NCBI RefSeq assembly: GCF_004193775.1
Contig: NC_041008.1
Location: 41,325,136-41,389,135 of the forward strand
Reading direction: 5' to 3'
Source: Glycine soja
Lineage: Eukaryota > Streptophyta > Magnoliopsida > Fabales > Fabaceae
Length of the DNA stretch: 64,000 bases
A program made the position numbers and the translations under genes. This document shows positions 36,101-46,000 of this stretch, piece by piece (positions within the stretch are counted from its first letter, which is position 1; each line of letters begins with the position of its first letter). A model generated the notes under the pieces. The model was not told where the DNA came from and did no database searches. It saw nothing but the letters and a program-made list of their open reading frames with translations.

Positions 36101-39100
36101 CACATTTAATAGCCTTAGCAGAGAGTTTGTCTAAACCGGGAGAGAGATCATGAACAAAACAAGTACAACCAAATACCCGAGGAGAGACATGAAATAATGG
36201 ATCATGAGGAAAAATAATTGAGTGAGAAATCTAATTTTCAAGAGAAGAAGAAGACATCCTGTTTATTAAGAAACAAGCAGTGAGAATTGTATCTCCCCAA
36301 TGGTGTATAGGAACATTTGAGTTTAACATTAGGAGCGTGCAGTTTCAAGGAGATGACGATTTTTCCTCTCTGCTATGCCATTTTGTTCTGGTGTATGAGG
36401 ACATGTGGACTGATGTAAAATACCTTTTGAGGATAAAAAGGAGGACAGATCATGAGAAAAGTATTCTTTAGCATTATCACTTCTGAAAATCTTAATAGTT
36501 TTCCCAAATTGGTTCTTAATCTCATTAAAGAAAGAGATAAATATAGACAAAAGTTTAGATCTGTCTTTCATTAAATAAACCCAAGTACATCTAGAGAATT
36601 CATCAATGACGGTTACAAAATATCTAAAACCAAAAGATGTGACACAACTTGGTCCCCAAATGTCAGAATGAATGGTCGAGAAAGCCGAGTTACATCTTTT
36701 TTCAGTTTGAGGAAATGATGACCTAACATGTTTCCCTAATTGACAAGATTCACATTCTAAGACTTGAAGGTTCTTAAGACTAGGAATCATCATTTTCAAT
36801 TTTGTTAAACTTGGATGACCCAAACGATCATGCAAAAGCTTGGGCTTTGAAGTTGCAAAATAGGACACAGGAAGGCTGGATTCTAAGTAATAAAGACCTT
36901 GTGATTCACGTCCTTCTCCAATCAGACGACCCGTACCATGTTCCTGAATAACAAAAGAATTAGCATCAAAGGTTACTGAGCAATTTAACCAACGAATCAA
37001 TTGACTTAATAAGATTAAGTTGTAGGGACAATGAGGGATAAATAACACAGAGTTCAACTTTAATGAAGGAGACAAAGAAACTTGACCAATTCCTTGAGAT
37101 GCAACTTTGGACCCATTGGCTATAGTAACAAAGTGAGGAGTTTTTGGAAAAGAAATAGATGAGAAAGATGATTTGTTACCAGAAATATGATCAGAGGCAT
37201 TTGAATGAAGTATCCAAGGACTAGGACCTTCCATAAATTGAGAAATACATGTTGTTGAAACACAGGGTACCAAAGAGGATTGGACTTGGTTGCTGGATTT
37301 TTCATATTTAAGCTTCAAATATTCTTGGTACTCCTCAGCAGAAAACTTAGACTCTAATTTTTCAGATTTAGATGCATTTGCTACCTTGTCGGGAAAGCCA
37401 TGTAAGGAGTAACAATTTTCTTGAGTATGACTCATCCTCTTGCAATATGTGCATTGAGGACGTCCACTCCTTCCATCATGGCCTCCTCTGTTGTTACGAC
37501 TTCCTCCTCTTCCACGAGGTGCTACCATGGCCGATGTTTCCACAACTTCAGCTAAGTTTTCATCTTTCAACACGTGGGGCACACGAAGAAGTCTAGTAAC
37601 TAGGGAGTTCATTGACGGAACTTGATCACCAGCAAGGACTTTTTTTTTTTTGGTCGGCACCAGCAAGGACTTGATCACGCACATGATCAAAATCTGAATG
37701 TAAACTTTTCAAAATAAGAACCATGTAAAACTTGTCCAACTTTCTATTTACTTCATCCAAAGAATCAACCACAAGAATCCTTTTTAACTCTTCCACTACC
37801 GCTCGAGCTTTACCTATATGTGCAATCATATCATGGTTGGTCTGTTTGAGTGCAACAACCTTTTGGGTTGCATCAAAAAGACTTTGAATATCATTGGCAA
37901 ATATATCTTGGGCCTTTTTCCAAAAAGAACAACATGTTTTGAATGATCTAAGGATTTCTAAAACATCTGGCTCAACAGATTGTCACAGCACAGCACATAG
38001 TTGAAAGTCAAGTTTTTCCCACTTAGGTTTCTTGTCATTTGGAACAGCACTAGCTCCTTTTTCCAAGTGGTCATGATATCCTTGGCCAAGAAACCACAAC
38101 TCCACTGAGGCCGACCAAGATAAGTAGTTCTTCCAATTGAGTTTTGCAGTAGTAATGGTGGGAGTTCCAGAGAAGGAGAACACAGGACCGGCAGATGCCA
38201 TTTCCGATCAAGAAGAAGAAGGAGACGCAAGGGCTGGAACGGCCAAGCGCGTCAATACTGGAAAACAAGAAGTGAAATGTGCCTAGAAGGGGCCGACGAA
38301 GCTGCTGGGACTGGTCCGGTAAGCTTCCGGTCACCGGAGGGCGGCGCGTGAGCTTCACGCGCTAGATCTGGCGCGGAATGGTGGCGGCGGGTGGAGGCGC
38401 GTGGCTAAGATTCTGGCCATGCAACTTCCAGGGGTGAGTCGCGCTCTTCAAGGCGCACCTAACCCTGGGATCGCCGGAAGATAAGACGGCGGCGGCGGCC
38501 GGAGACAACGGTGGATGGTGGTCGAAGACGGCGGTGGCGATGCCGGAGACAATCAGAACGAGACCGTACCCGCTTTGATACCAACTTGAGATTTGAAATT
38601 TGTGTGTACTCACACTCAAACTGCTTTTTCATTACACACTAATAAATATATATATACATATAAGGTACAAAGAGAGGGAGACAGCTGTTTACACTTGCAC
38701 AATACAACTGTCTACATACAGCTATATACACAATACTTTAACAATCTAGAAGGAAGAGAAAATTTCAAACAAAGCTCATAAAACTATCAAGCCCATGCAA
38801 AGTTTAAGAGAAGTTAACTTTCTGTACTGGTATCAATTGCTCACATTTTCATTTGATAGAGAAGATAAGACCATTGATGAAGAAACGTCCCAAACCTTGC
38901 AAGGGCCACCACTTCCCAAAGAGGCAAGTAATTTACCATCAGAACTGCAAGACAAACAAAACCAAACTGTAAGGCACAATCCTTCACAAATAACAGGGTT
39001 TATAGAGACCCATCGTCAACTGTCTTCTTTTCCTTGTGAGTTATGAAGCCAAAGAGTAACATATCTGTGAAATGCATATGCTGCTATGCACAACAAACCT

Positions 39101-41138
39101 GAAATGTAAGTCCTTCAAAGAAGAATGAGCATTAGTCTCGTTGAGAATAATTTCCATGCTAGGCCACTTGAAAACCCTTAGATTGCCATCCTGTACTGCA
39201 CCAAAATTACAATATCATAAAGCATTCCACTCCTTTATCAGCAAAGAATTTTCTACATTTTAATGCTTATTTAGTTATTTGCCAGAAGAATGAATAATCC
39301 TGTAGTGAAGAAAATTTAAAGCATATGCATGGCATGCAACTACTGTCCAATAAAACAGAAGTTTCTCACTGTTTAATATTAATTTTAGAAAAAGTACATC
39401 ACGAGTTTGGAATTTGGATATTAATCTTTTTGAAAATATTCCTCAGTTGAAAACGAAGTGCAGTAATAATTAATTAGTGGATATATTTTCCAAAAATCAT
39501 CTTTCTTTCATGTTGCTAAAAATGAACATCAATGTTATAAAATGGTATCTTTTGACTTCTGTAAATATAAAGGAAATCTATACCTCCCCACCAGCAGCTA
39601 GTGCAGTACCATCATTGTTGAATGCCAATGCTAATTGCTGTCCAACATCCTCCAACTGTGAGAGCACTTTCTCTGACAACTTCAGACTCAACTTATGAAT
39701 TTCAGAGCTCTTGTTTTGATCCCAGTCAAACCATCTTCATAAACAAGGCATAATATTGATCATGATGTTCAACATCATTACTATGGTTAGAACTACTAAA
39801 CTACCATACAGTCTATTGGGTTTCTCGTTTTTCAGTTCAATATTCTATACTAAAATATAAGATAAAAGATAATGTTTGTGAGTAAAAATTTATATAGATA
39901 GAGTTGTATAACTAAATGATTGAATTACTTCAATTCATTCGAAGCTAATGTCCTTACCTAGAGGGTCAGCATAAACAAGGTTATATTTAGATACATACCT
40001 AATCTATACAGGTGTCACATAGTTCCTCAACATACTAGAAACTAGAAAGTTCTTAATACTTTTAGGAATTGTATCTCTACGTTGGATCATAAAAGCATAC
40101 AAAGCAGGCAATTTTGAAACCGTCATCTTATTTTCCTACTTTTATCTGTATTTCATACCACTTGATTGAAAGGGAGAAAATGGAAATTTATTTGAACATG
40201 ATAAAGTCTAGATGAAAGATGATTTAATTTTCCAAATGCTCAACCAAGCATGACCTCTACATGTAAGCTCAAACTAGTCTGGGTTCACTCATCCAAAACA
40301 TTTGACATGAATTTTAACAGATATGAACGCAAAGAGGTGATGGGAAGAAAAAGGACCTGCAAACCATGGGCGTTTCCATTGCACAAATAAGGCCATCACC
40401 ATTAGAGTTAAGTGCCATCCTATAAGGCAATTCAGAATCAGTTCCTAGCTTACACACCTGAAATATTAACAAGGTTACTCAAACAACAGAATATAGTAAT
40501 ATTATTATAATCACATGAACCACATCTTTCTGCAGACATCTTTATACAATCTTAGACAAACAATAAAAATTCAATACATCAATTGATAACAATTCGAACA
40601 AATCTACTTCCACAAAACAACACAGAAAATCAACCACACAGCTAAATCAAGCAACTAGCACAGATTTTTCACATTGTAACAAAAGCAAGCATTAACCCAA
40701 TAATCCGCATTGCATCACACAACGAAAATCCTAATCAAAACCAGATCCGATTCCTCTCGTTTCGGAATCACGAAAATTTCGCCACGAAAACAAATCCCTA
40801 ACAATTCCGGAATCGTGCAACCAACAGAATATATCGCGTACCGGTTGATCAGAGAGAGAATTCGACGCGACATCGAAGTGCGCAATAACCAAAGCATTGG
40901 GGATACCGCTGTGGCCTGCTCCGCCGCCGCCGGCGAACAGCAGGTAGTTACCGGCGACCGTCGCGGGTTCCTTCTCCGCCTCGGTCGCCGGCGAAGTGCT
41001 GTGATCGGAGTCCGAGGACTCATCGGCGGTTTCGATTTGGCGCGATTTGACAACGTGTTGGGGAATCCACGCAACGGAGTAGAAAGGAACGCCGTATTTC
41101 TTAAAGTTCGGAGGGTCTGGGATTTGTCTTTTCCCCAT
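30117..41138 (-). CDS. SEC12-like WD-repeat protein (SAR1 guanine-nucleotide exchange factor family), 400 aa, 10 exons
   Basis: Exons in transcript order: 41138-40842, 40457-40357, 39734-39584, 39190-39099, 38944-38845, 33055-32980, 32903-32783, 32613-32497, 32411-32344, 30196-30117; total 1,203 nt. The N-terminus ([18 protein letters not shown], then [19 protein letters not shown]) matches plant SEC12-like proteins. Middle exons carry WD-type blades ([60 protein letters not shown]). The last exon is a single membrane anchor ([17 protein letters not shown]) with a short tail. SEC12 proteins are ER-membrane exchange factors that load SAR1 with GTP to start COPII coat assembly. The length agrees with the plant family (roughly 380-400). 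The fifth intron is 5.8 kb because of a copia insertion. The STL2P-like subtype is a likely guess. Confidence 0.92.
30207..30225. repeat. G19 homopolymer (C19 in the SEC12-like transcript) next to a 3' splice site
   Basis: Nineteen consecutive G on the + strand. On the minus strand it is a C19 tract that ends 10 nt before the last-exon boundary at 30,196, in the position of the polypyrimidine tract. Likely slippage-prone. Confidence 0.9.
30550..31922 (+). mobile_element. 5'-truncated LINE remnant (RT C-terminus and zf-RVT) in the SEC12-like last intron
   Basis: The + strand reads EKGGLGIRN and [11 protein letters not shown] at about 30,560-30,630, then from 31,007 a zf-RVT-type region: [37 protein letters not shown] and [15 protein letters not shown] frame change after 31,417 leads to [18 protein letters not shown] at 31,530-31,590. 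The 3' end is an A-run after 'tttttgcagat' at about 31,913-31,922. A 36-bp direct duplication ('gggctagagttccaaatatg...') sits at about 30,655-30,725, and a (GGAT)n run near 30,880. It is antisense to the host gene and inactive. No target duplication was found. Confidence 0.85.
33166..33710. repeat. Fold-back of LTR-like arms in the SEC12-like intron
   Basis: The left arm, about 33,166-33,350, opens GGTGTTGGAAA and reads 'ccttaattgcggtcacccc', 'gtggtgtttagtcc' and 'ctagagatatggctta'. The same text recurs inverted at about 33,531-33,710, ending TTTCCAACACC. Between them, near 33,413-33,428, is a purine tract (gtgagggggag) followed by a direct partial copy of the left-arm start (TGTTATAAAGCCCTGC). 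The direct part looks like the 3' end of a small LTR element; the inverted arm suggests a second copy inserted or rearranged in opposite orientation. No flanking duplication is evident. Confidence 0.8.
33857..33861. repeat. Target-site duplication ATCTA, left copy, of the copia element
   Basis: ATCTA immediately precedes the left LTR and recurs at 38744-38748 immediately after the right LTR. Five bases is the normal copia value. Confidence 0.85.
33862..34036 (-). repeat. 3' LTR of the copia element
   Basis: 175 bp, aligned over its length with 38584-38743. The difference in length comes mainly from an extra 'ttcagctgcctccacaa' segment here. Its inner edge is marked by the polypurine tract. 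Confidence 0.9.
34092..35648 (-). pseudogene. Copia reverse transcriptase and RNase H remnant
   Basis: In transcript order, 35648-35307 covers the RT N-terminal part ([32 protein letters not shown]). 35075-34761 covers the YVDD catalytic box ([15 protein letters not shown]) and the [12 protein letters not shown] region. 34754-34092 covers the connection and RNase H end ([67 protein letters not shown]). The three segments are separated by stops or frame changes, and sequence between 35,306 and 35,076 is damaged. Confidence 0.9.
35709..36095 (-). pseudogene. Copia spacer region between integrase and RT
   Basis: A 128-codon frame opens [14 protein letters not shown] and continues [12 protein letters not shown], the segment that follows the integrase in copia polyproteins. 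A Ser/Pro-rich low-complexity stretch follows ([20 protein letters not shown]). It is cut off from the integrase frame by stops at about 36,100-36,330. Confidence 0.8.
36329..37640 (-). pseudogene. Copia gag C-terminus, protease and integrase segment
   Basis: A long continuous frame. It contains a zinc knuckle of the CX2CX4HX4C type ([14 protein letters not shown]), a protease-like site degraded to [10 protein letters not shown] where DSGA is usual, the pre-integrase zinc motif ([10 protein letters not shown]) and integrase with its D, D and E residues ([32 protein letters not shown]). The altered protease active site would by itself prevent polyprotein processing. Confidence 0.9.
37626..38201 (-). 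pseudogene. Copia gag N-terminal part, broken
   Basis: Starts [10 protein letters not shown] and contains [20 protein letters not shown], then a stop at about 37,985. After it, [20 protein letters not shown], a gag UBN2-type region, runs to DQVLAG. A 14-bp sequence is repeated at 37627-37640 and 37658-37671 with a T-run between; the 31-bp offset shifts the gag frame relative to the downstream zinc-knuckle frame. Confidence 0.85.
38572..38583 (-). other. Primer-binding site of the copia element
   Basis: TGGTATCAAAGC on the minus strand, one mismatch from the complement of the initiator tRNA-Met 3' end, directly beside the 5' LTR. Confidence 0.9.
38584..38743 (-). repeat. 5' LTR of the copia element
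   Basis: 160 bp. Followed on the + strand by the second ATCTA (38744-38748), and on its inner side by the primer-binding site. Confidence 0.9.
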
Positions 41139-43035
41139 TCTCTCTCTCTGAGCTTTTTTTTTTTTTTTGGAGTGAATATGATTCAGCTGCGTGACACTGC
41201 TTGTTTTGAGAAAGCGTTTTTGCTATGAAGTATGAACAACACAAAACTTATTTTCATCTTTTAATGAAAAACATTAATGTATTAGTTGGCAGGTTGACTT
41301 TACGCAAATAAACAAATTTATAAAATTTTATTAAAAATAAAAGAGTTGTTGTATTTTTATAAAATGAATATATTTTATAATAAAGTTTCATTATTCTTTT
41401 GATGCAATAAGTCATGAGATTTATACCATTTAGCATGTAGATCAACTCGTATGAAGTGGTGAGTTGGGCTTAAGACTCATCAAGAAGTAAACCTCCGTGT
41501 TCAAAAAACATCTATAATAATGCTTATAAATTATTCACTAATAATATCATTGCATTAACAACACAAATCAAACTTATATCTTTTGACTAGGACATGAGTC
41601 TATTTTTTATTAACTGAATTAACTTTGTTTGTTTAAAGATCAGATTGTAAGTTGTCTTGAATAACTATGTTTAATTACAAGTATATATAAAAAAAATAAG
41701 ATATCTAATTTCATAATACTAAAGGTTGATGTTAGTTATGGTCAAAGTAAAATTTTATTATAGATAGAGAAAATAATTTTTATATTCATAATGCATAAGA
41801 TTATTTGTTTAATGTGTTATAGTCAATGTTAATCCCTTAATAGTCAATGTTTTAGTTTGATGGAAAAATCAAAATAACAAATTTTATATAAATAGGAGAC
41901 AAAATGCCTTTATTTTTAAATATGAGGACTAAATCTATGAATTAAAAAAAAAAGGAAAACTAAATGTCTCTATTTTAAAGTATGAACACCAAAATTGTGA
42001 ATTTTAAAAAATAAGATGAACAAAATTGTATTTAAACTTTGATTTTTTAATATATTTTATGAGTTGATGATCTAAAGTTTTAGTCGTATCCAAACAAGAT
42101 TTGATTCTTGTTTGTGTCTTCTAGTACAGGATGCTTGTCACCTTAAAAAACACAAATGGATTTGATTTAATTCAATCTTAGTTTTTACTATTAACTCTCT
42201 ATTCTCCTCCAAAACACACCCGTATAGTAAATCGTGTAATCTAATCTAATCTGTCATATATGTATCTGATTATATACCTTTGTATTGCTTTTTTATTGAA
42301 CCAGCAGTAAGAACAGATATCTAAAACTCAATTATCTTGTATGCAGTTCAATATAGCCTTCCTCAATAATTTTTAGACGGCCATAAAGTGACAAACTAGA
42401 TTGATACTGCATTTTCTCACTATAGATAATGTGCAGTGCTGCAATTTTTGTTTAAATAGTAAAACTAGTAGCACAGACATCCCAACCCCCAAGAAAATAA
42501 TCAGGACACAAACTAAACCTCAAGAGAAAATAAGAACCAAGAAGATAATGATGCTATAAAGAGGACTTATCCTCCAGAGTTCAATGCTAGTTACACACAA
42601 ATGTTATGTACACTGATTGAGTAGCACTATGGATTACATTGACTAGTCAATTTTTCTGAGGTTTTTATTTTATAGTACACAACAGATATTCACAAGAGGT
42701 TCTGTTGAGCCTGAGGTGCTCAAAAGCACATGGAAATCAGCATGGATGCCTAAATGAGGAGTGCTAGCAACACAAAAAAGTGTGTTACTAGTATTTCTCA
42801 AGCCTAAATTCACAACCAACTTGTTACCACTTCAACTCACGGCCAAGGATCGCTTGTGAGTTGTGAGGCCATTCTATATATTCTAGGAGACAGTTTCAAT
42901 TCCACAAGGAGATGCCTAGTGGAGCCTAGTTTTCTAAACTAGTTGCATTAATCAGTCCATACCAACTCTATTCTACTCTGCCGCTGCTGCTTCTTTTTAA
43001 TTTTTGTTTTCCTTTCTGCTATCTTAAGTAACAAA
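41139..43035. other. Intergenic DNA between the SEC12-like gene and the first SULTR gene
   Basis: Serves as the upstream region of the SEC12-like gene (CT-rich leader at about 41,139-41,165) and the downstream region of the SULTR gene; both are on the minus strand. About 41,830-42,040 carries 'gactaaatctatgaatt' and 'actaaatgtctctattttaaa' text shared with the repeat at 57,860-58,500. No gene is seen. Confidence 0.55.
42756..42799. repeat. Miniature palindrome related to the 44,471-44,671 MITE
   Basis: 'gaggagtgctagcaacac' and 'gtgtgttactagtatttctc' are near-inverted halves with only a short A-run between them; the ends match the larger element in the SULTR intron. Confidence 0.65.
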
Positions 43036-46000
43036 TTAGTACTCAGTCACAATTTTCTGTGCCTCCTCTTCTTCCATGGTTGGTGATTGGCCCTTCATTA
43101 GTGATGAAAGTGAAGTTACAGCCTCTCCAACTGTCATGAAAAGGTAATCTTCTCGAACGAAATCATCAACTTCATCTGCTTTTTGCAGCTTTTCTATAAC
43201 ATCAGCTAGAGGATTCACCAACACAAGCTGTCACAACTCATTCTAGTTAGTTGCAGTTGAGAGACTTAATTCTTATCTGTCAAGGTGTGTAAATAAATCA
43301 AGTTTGTCAGTGTTTAGTATTCTTGCCTGAACACCCTTCATTGTCAATGTTGTTTTCAAGTCCTTGAAAAGTGAGACTCCACTTGTGTCTATGGCACTCA
43401 CAGCTGAAAATCTCAAAGATCATATCATTGATATATTTTTTTTATTATTGAATGTGTATCCCATTTTGCATACAAAAGAAAGTATGAGAAACATGTCCTG
43501 TAATATACTCGAACAAAGATCTCTAAAATACAATCAACTCAAACCTCCCTCAATGGATGAAAATGTTAAGTCTTTCATATAGTTGCCCTCAAGAGAGGTG
43601 ATAACTCCCCCATATTACACCAGAAATTCCGTCATCTATATGGTTTAATTGGTGCTTATATTTTCCAGGTTCAACAATCCAATAATAAGTAATAAATATA
43701 TAAACAAAAAAGATTTATCTTTAGAAAAAAAAATCCAGCTATTGTGAACCTGAATTAAATCATGTAAGTTTTAATATAGTTGAAATAAAAATTAAATGAT
43801 TCACAAGAAATCAAGACAATATGTTTACCAAAGTCCAATTTTACAGTTTCAAATACTGATGTAATTACCTGACATTTCCAGAATCACAAATTGAAGGCAT
43901 AAGTTATCATTTATAGTAGCTTCTTCTTCATCTACCCATCGTAATATTCTGATAATAAATGCAAATGGTTAAATAACAGTGAAAACAATAACCAATGCAG
44001 CTAGAAAAGTTTCACAAACATCATAAAATCTGTAAAAATGAAACCAAACCTCTCGTTGAGATATGTGATGTTTGCAAAATTGATGGGAGCCTCTATACTT
44101 AAAATAAGAAAACCAGGTACTCTTGTAGCTTCATTATAATGATGAATATTTCTATATATGGTTGTTGCAGGTATGTTCCCCAACATTACTGTTTTAGGCC
44201 TTGTAACTTGCAGGAGTATCCTGAAAACTGATAATCCGACCTGATCAACAAGATTGGCATCTCAGTGGTCAATCAAAATGATTAATCAAAAGAGCTATTA
44301 GAATGTTAAACCAAAAAAGAAGAGCTCTTAAACTTTTTTTCCCAAGCTTCCACAGATCACTTATTCTCTGGATTTTATCATTTCATTGTTTATATGACTA
44401 AATTCTAAAATGCAGAAATATGATTTATGCAAAATAAAATGGGTCTTAGTTGTCATAGATTACCAAGAATTGAGGAGTGTTGGCAACACAACCTCTAATA
44501 CACTCTTTCCAGCATACTCTTTACAATTAATTGAAATTTGTTGAGTATCATGAAATTATTACAATAATAATAGGGAGTGAGACTCACATTGCCCTATGAA
44601 TCCAAATAAATTTCAGTTAATAATAAAGAATATATTTGAAAGAGTGTGTTACTAGGCTGCTAGCAGTTTTCTAAAGACCACTGTCTAGAAAAGTAAATTT
44701 AAAAAGCAGCCATCAAACATAATGGCAATTCCATAGATAATATGATTGATAGGTAAGCATTGCAAGACAAATTGCAGAAACCATGAACTTACTGCAATAG
44801 CAAGGCCAAGCTGGACAGAGATAAAAATCACACCAAAGAATGCAGTCAACATCACAACAAAATCGAATTTGTCTAGCTTCCAAATGAGATAGGCAGAAGG
44901 GAGATCAATGAGGCCAATCACTGCTGTTATTATGATAGTACCCAATATAACATTTGGTGTGTATTGAAATAATGGCATAAGAAACAGTAGTGTCACCAAG
45001 ACTGTCACAGACATTACTAAGTTTGACATTGCTGTTTTAGCACCTGCATTATGGTTGATAGCCGAGCGAGAGAAAGATCCTGAAAGAAATTCATCATTTA
45101 AATGGGTTAATATTTGTTTTCGAAACCTTAATACTTAGGCTTCATTAATTTACAAGGCTTTTAGGCTACTGGCATGAACCTGTTGTAACATAGCAGGATG
45201 TGGTGGAGCCAACCACATTCATGAACCCGATTGCCATCATTTCCTTGTTTCCATCCACTTTGTAGTTTCGGATAGAAGCAAATGTCCTTGCCACTGCAAT
45301 TCCTTCCTGTTTCAAAATACCAATGCTCAACTATCGCTTCATACTTCAAAGTTCTAACTAAGTAAACCACAAGAAAAGAAAATCCTAATCTATGCTCAGT
45401 TTAGTTATATAAATAAGATAAACGTTATTTGTAGTAGAAATTGTATAACATATTTCATAACTAAGAAAGAGAAAGAGAGAGAAAAAAAAAAAAGAGAAGT
45501 ACAAATGTAATGAAAGATACGATTACAATGAAAAACAATAGACATAAAAAATGATGTTGTTTACTCACTCTTATCGAAAATATAAGTAAATCTTAACTAA
45601 TTTCATGCATTTAATGTTATCATTCCAAAATATCCTTGGTTTAATTTAGATGTATTTTTAATGACCTTTTTCTTTTATTTTTATATCAAGTTCCAATGAA
45701 TAACAGTGTATAGATGAGAAGGATGAAACGTACCGTGAGGGATAATAACCCAGTGACAAGGCCAGTTTTGATGGCTAGACCGAGATGACTTCCTTGAAAA
45801 AGTAGCTTATCCACTGAAGGAGGATTTACTCCTTGTGGCAATTTTCCAATCTAGCAACCACACCAGCAAATAGCAGTACATTGATTTAGTTAGAGTCGTA
45901 GTAACATGTGGCTCTTAAAATTCAGTGATAATGATTACAAAAGCAATGTTGGGAGGGAGAGAGTTACCACACTGATGCCATGAAGTTGAGCCTTGATTAC

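Larger units (their letters stand above)
33862..38743 (-). mobile_element. Complete but decayed Ty1/copia LTR retrotransposon, 4,882 bp
   Basis: The element lies on the minus strand, so the right LTR (38584-38743, 160 bp) is the 5' LTR and the left one (33862-34036, 175 bp) the 3' LTR. A primer-binding site matching initiator-tRNA-Met (TGGTATCAAAGC, usual form TGGTATCAGAGC) abuts the 5' LTR at 38583-38572. A purine tract (GAGGGGGAG, 34045-34037) abuts the 3' LTR. ATCTA is duplicated at both flanks. The LTR starts TG (TA in the 3' copy) and ends GT rather than CA. The pol order gag-protease-integrase-RT-RNase H is copia type. It sits in the fifth intron of the SEC12-like gene, in sense. Stops and frameshifts show it cannot move on its own. 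Confidence 0.93.

Noticed and set aside
33862..38743. Active retrotransposon
   Set aside because: Stops and frame changes occur in gag, between integrase and RT and within RT, and the protease active-site motif is lost.
40710..41228. 172-codon + strand ORF
   Set aside because: It is the antisense shadow of SEC12-like exon 1, whose minus-strand frame has the recognisable N-terminal motif and correct splice donor.
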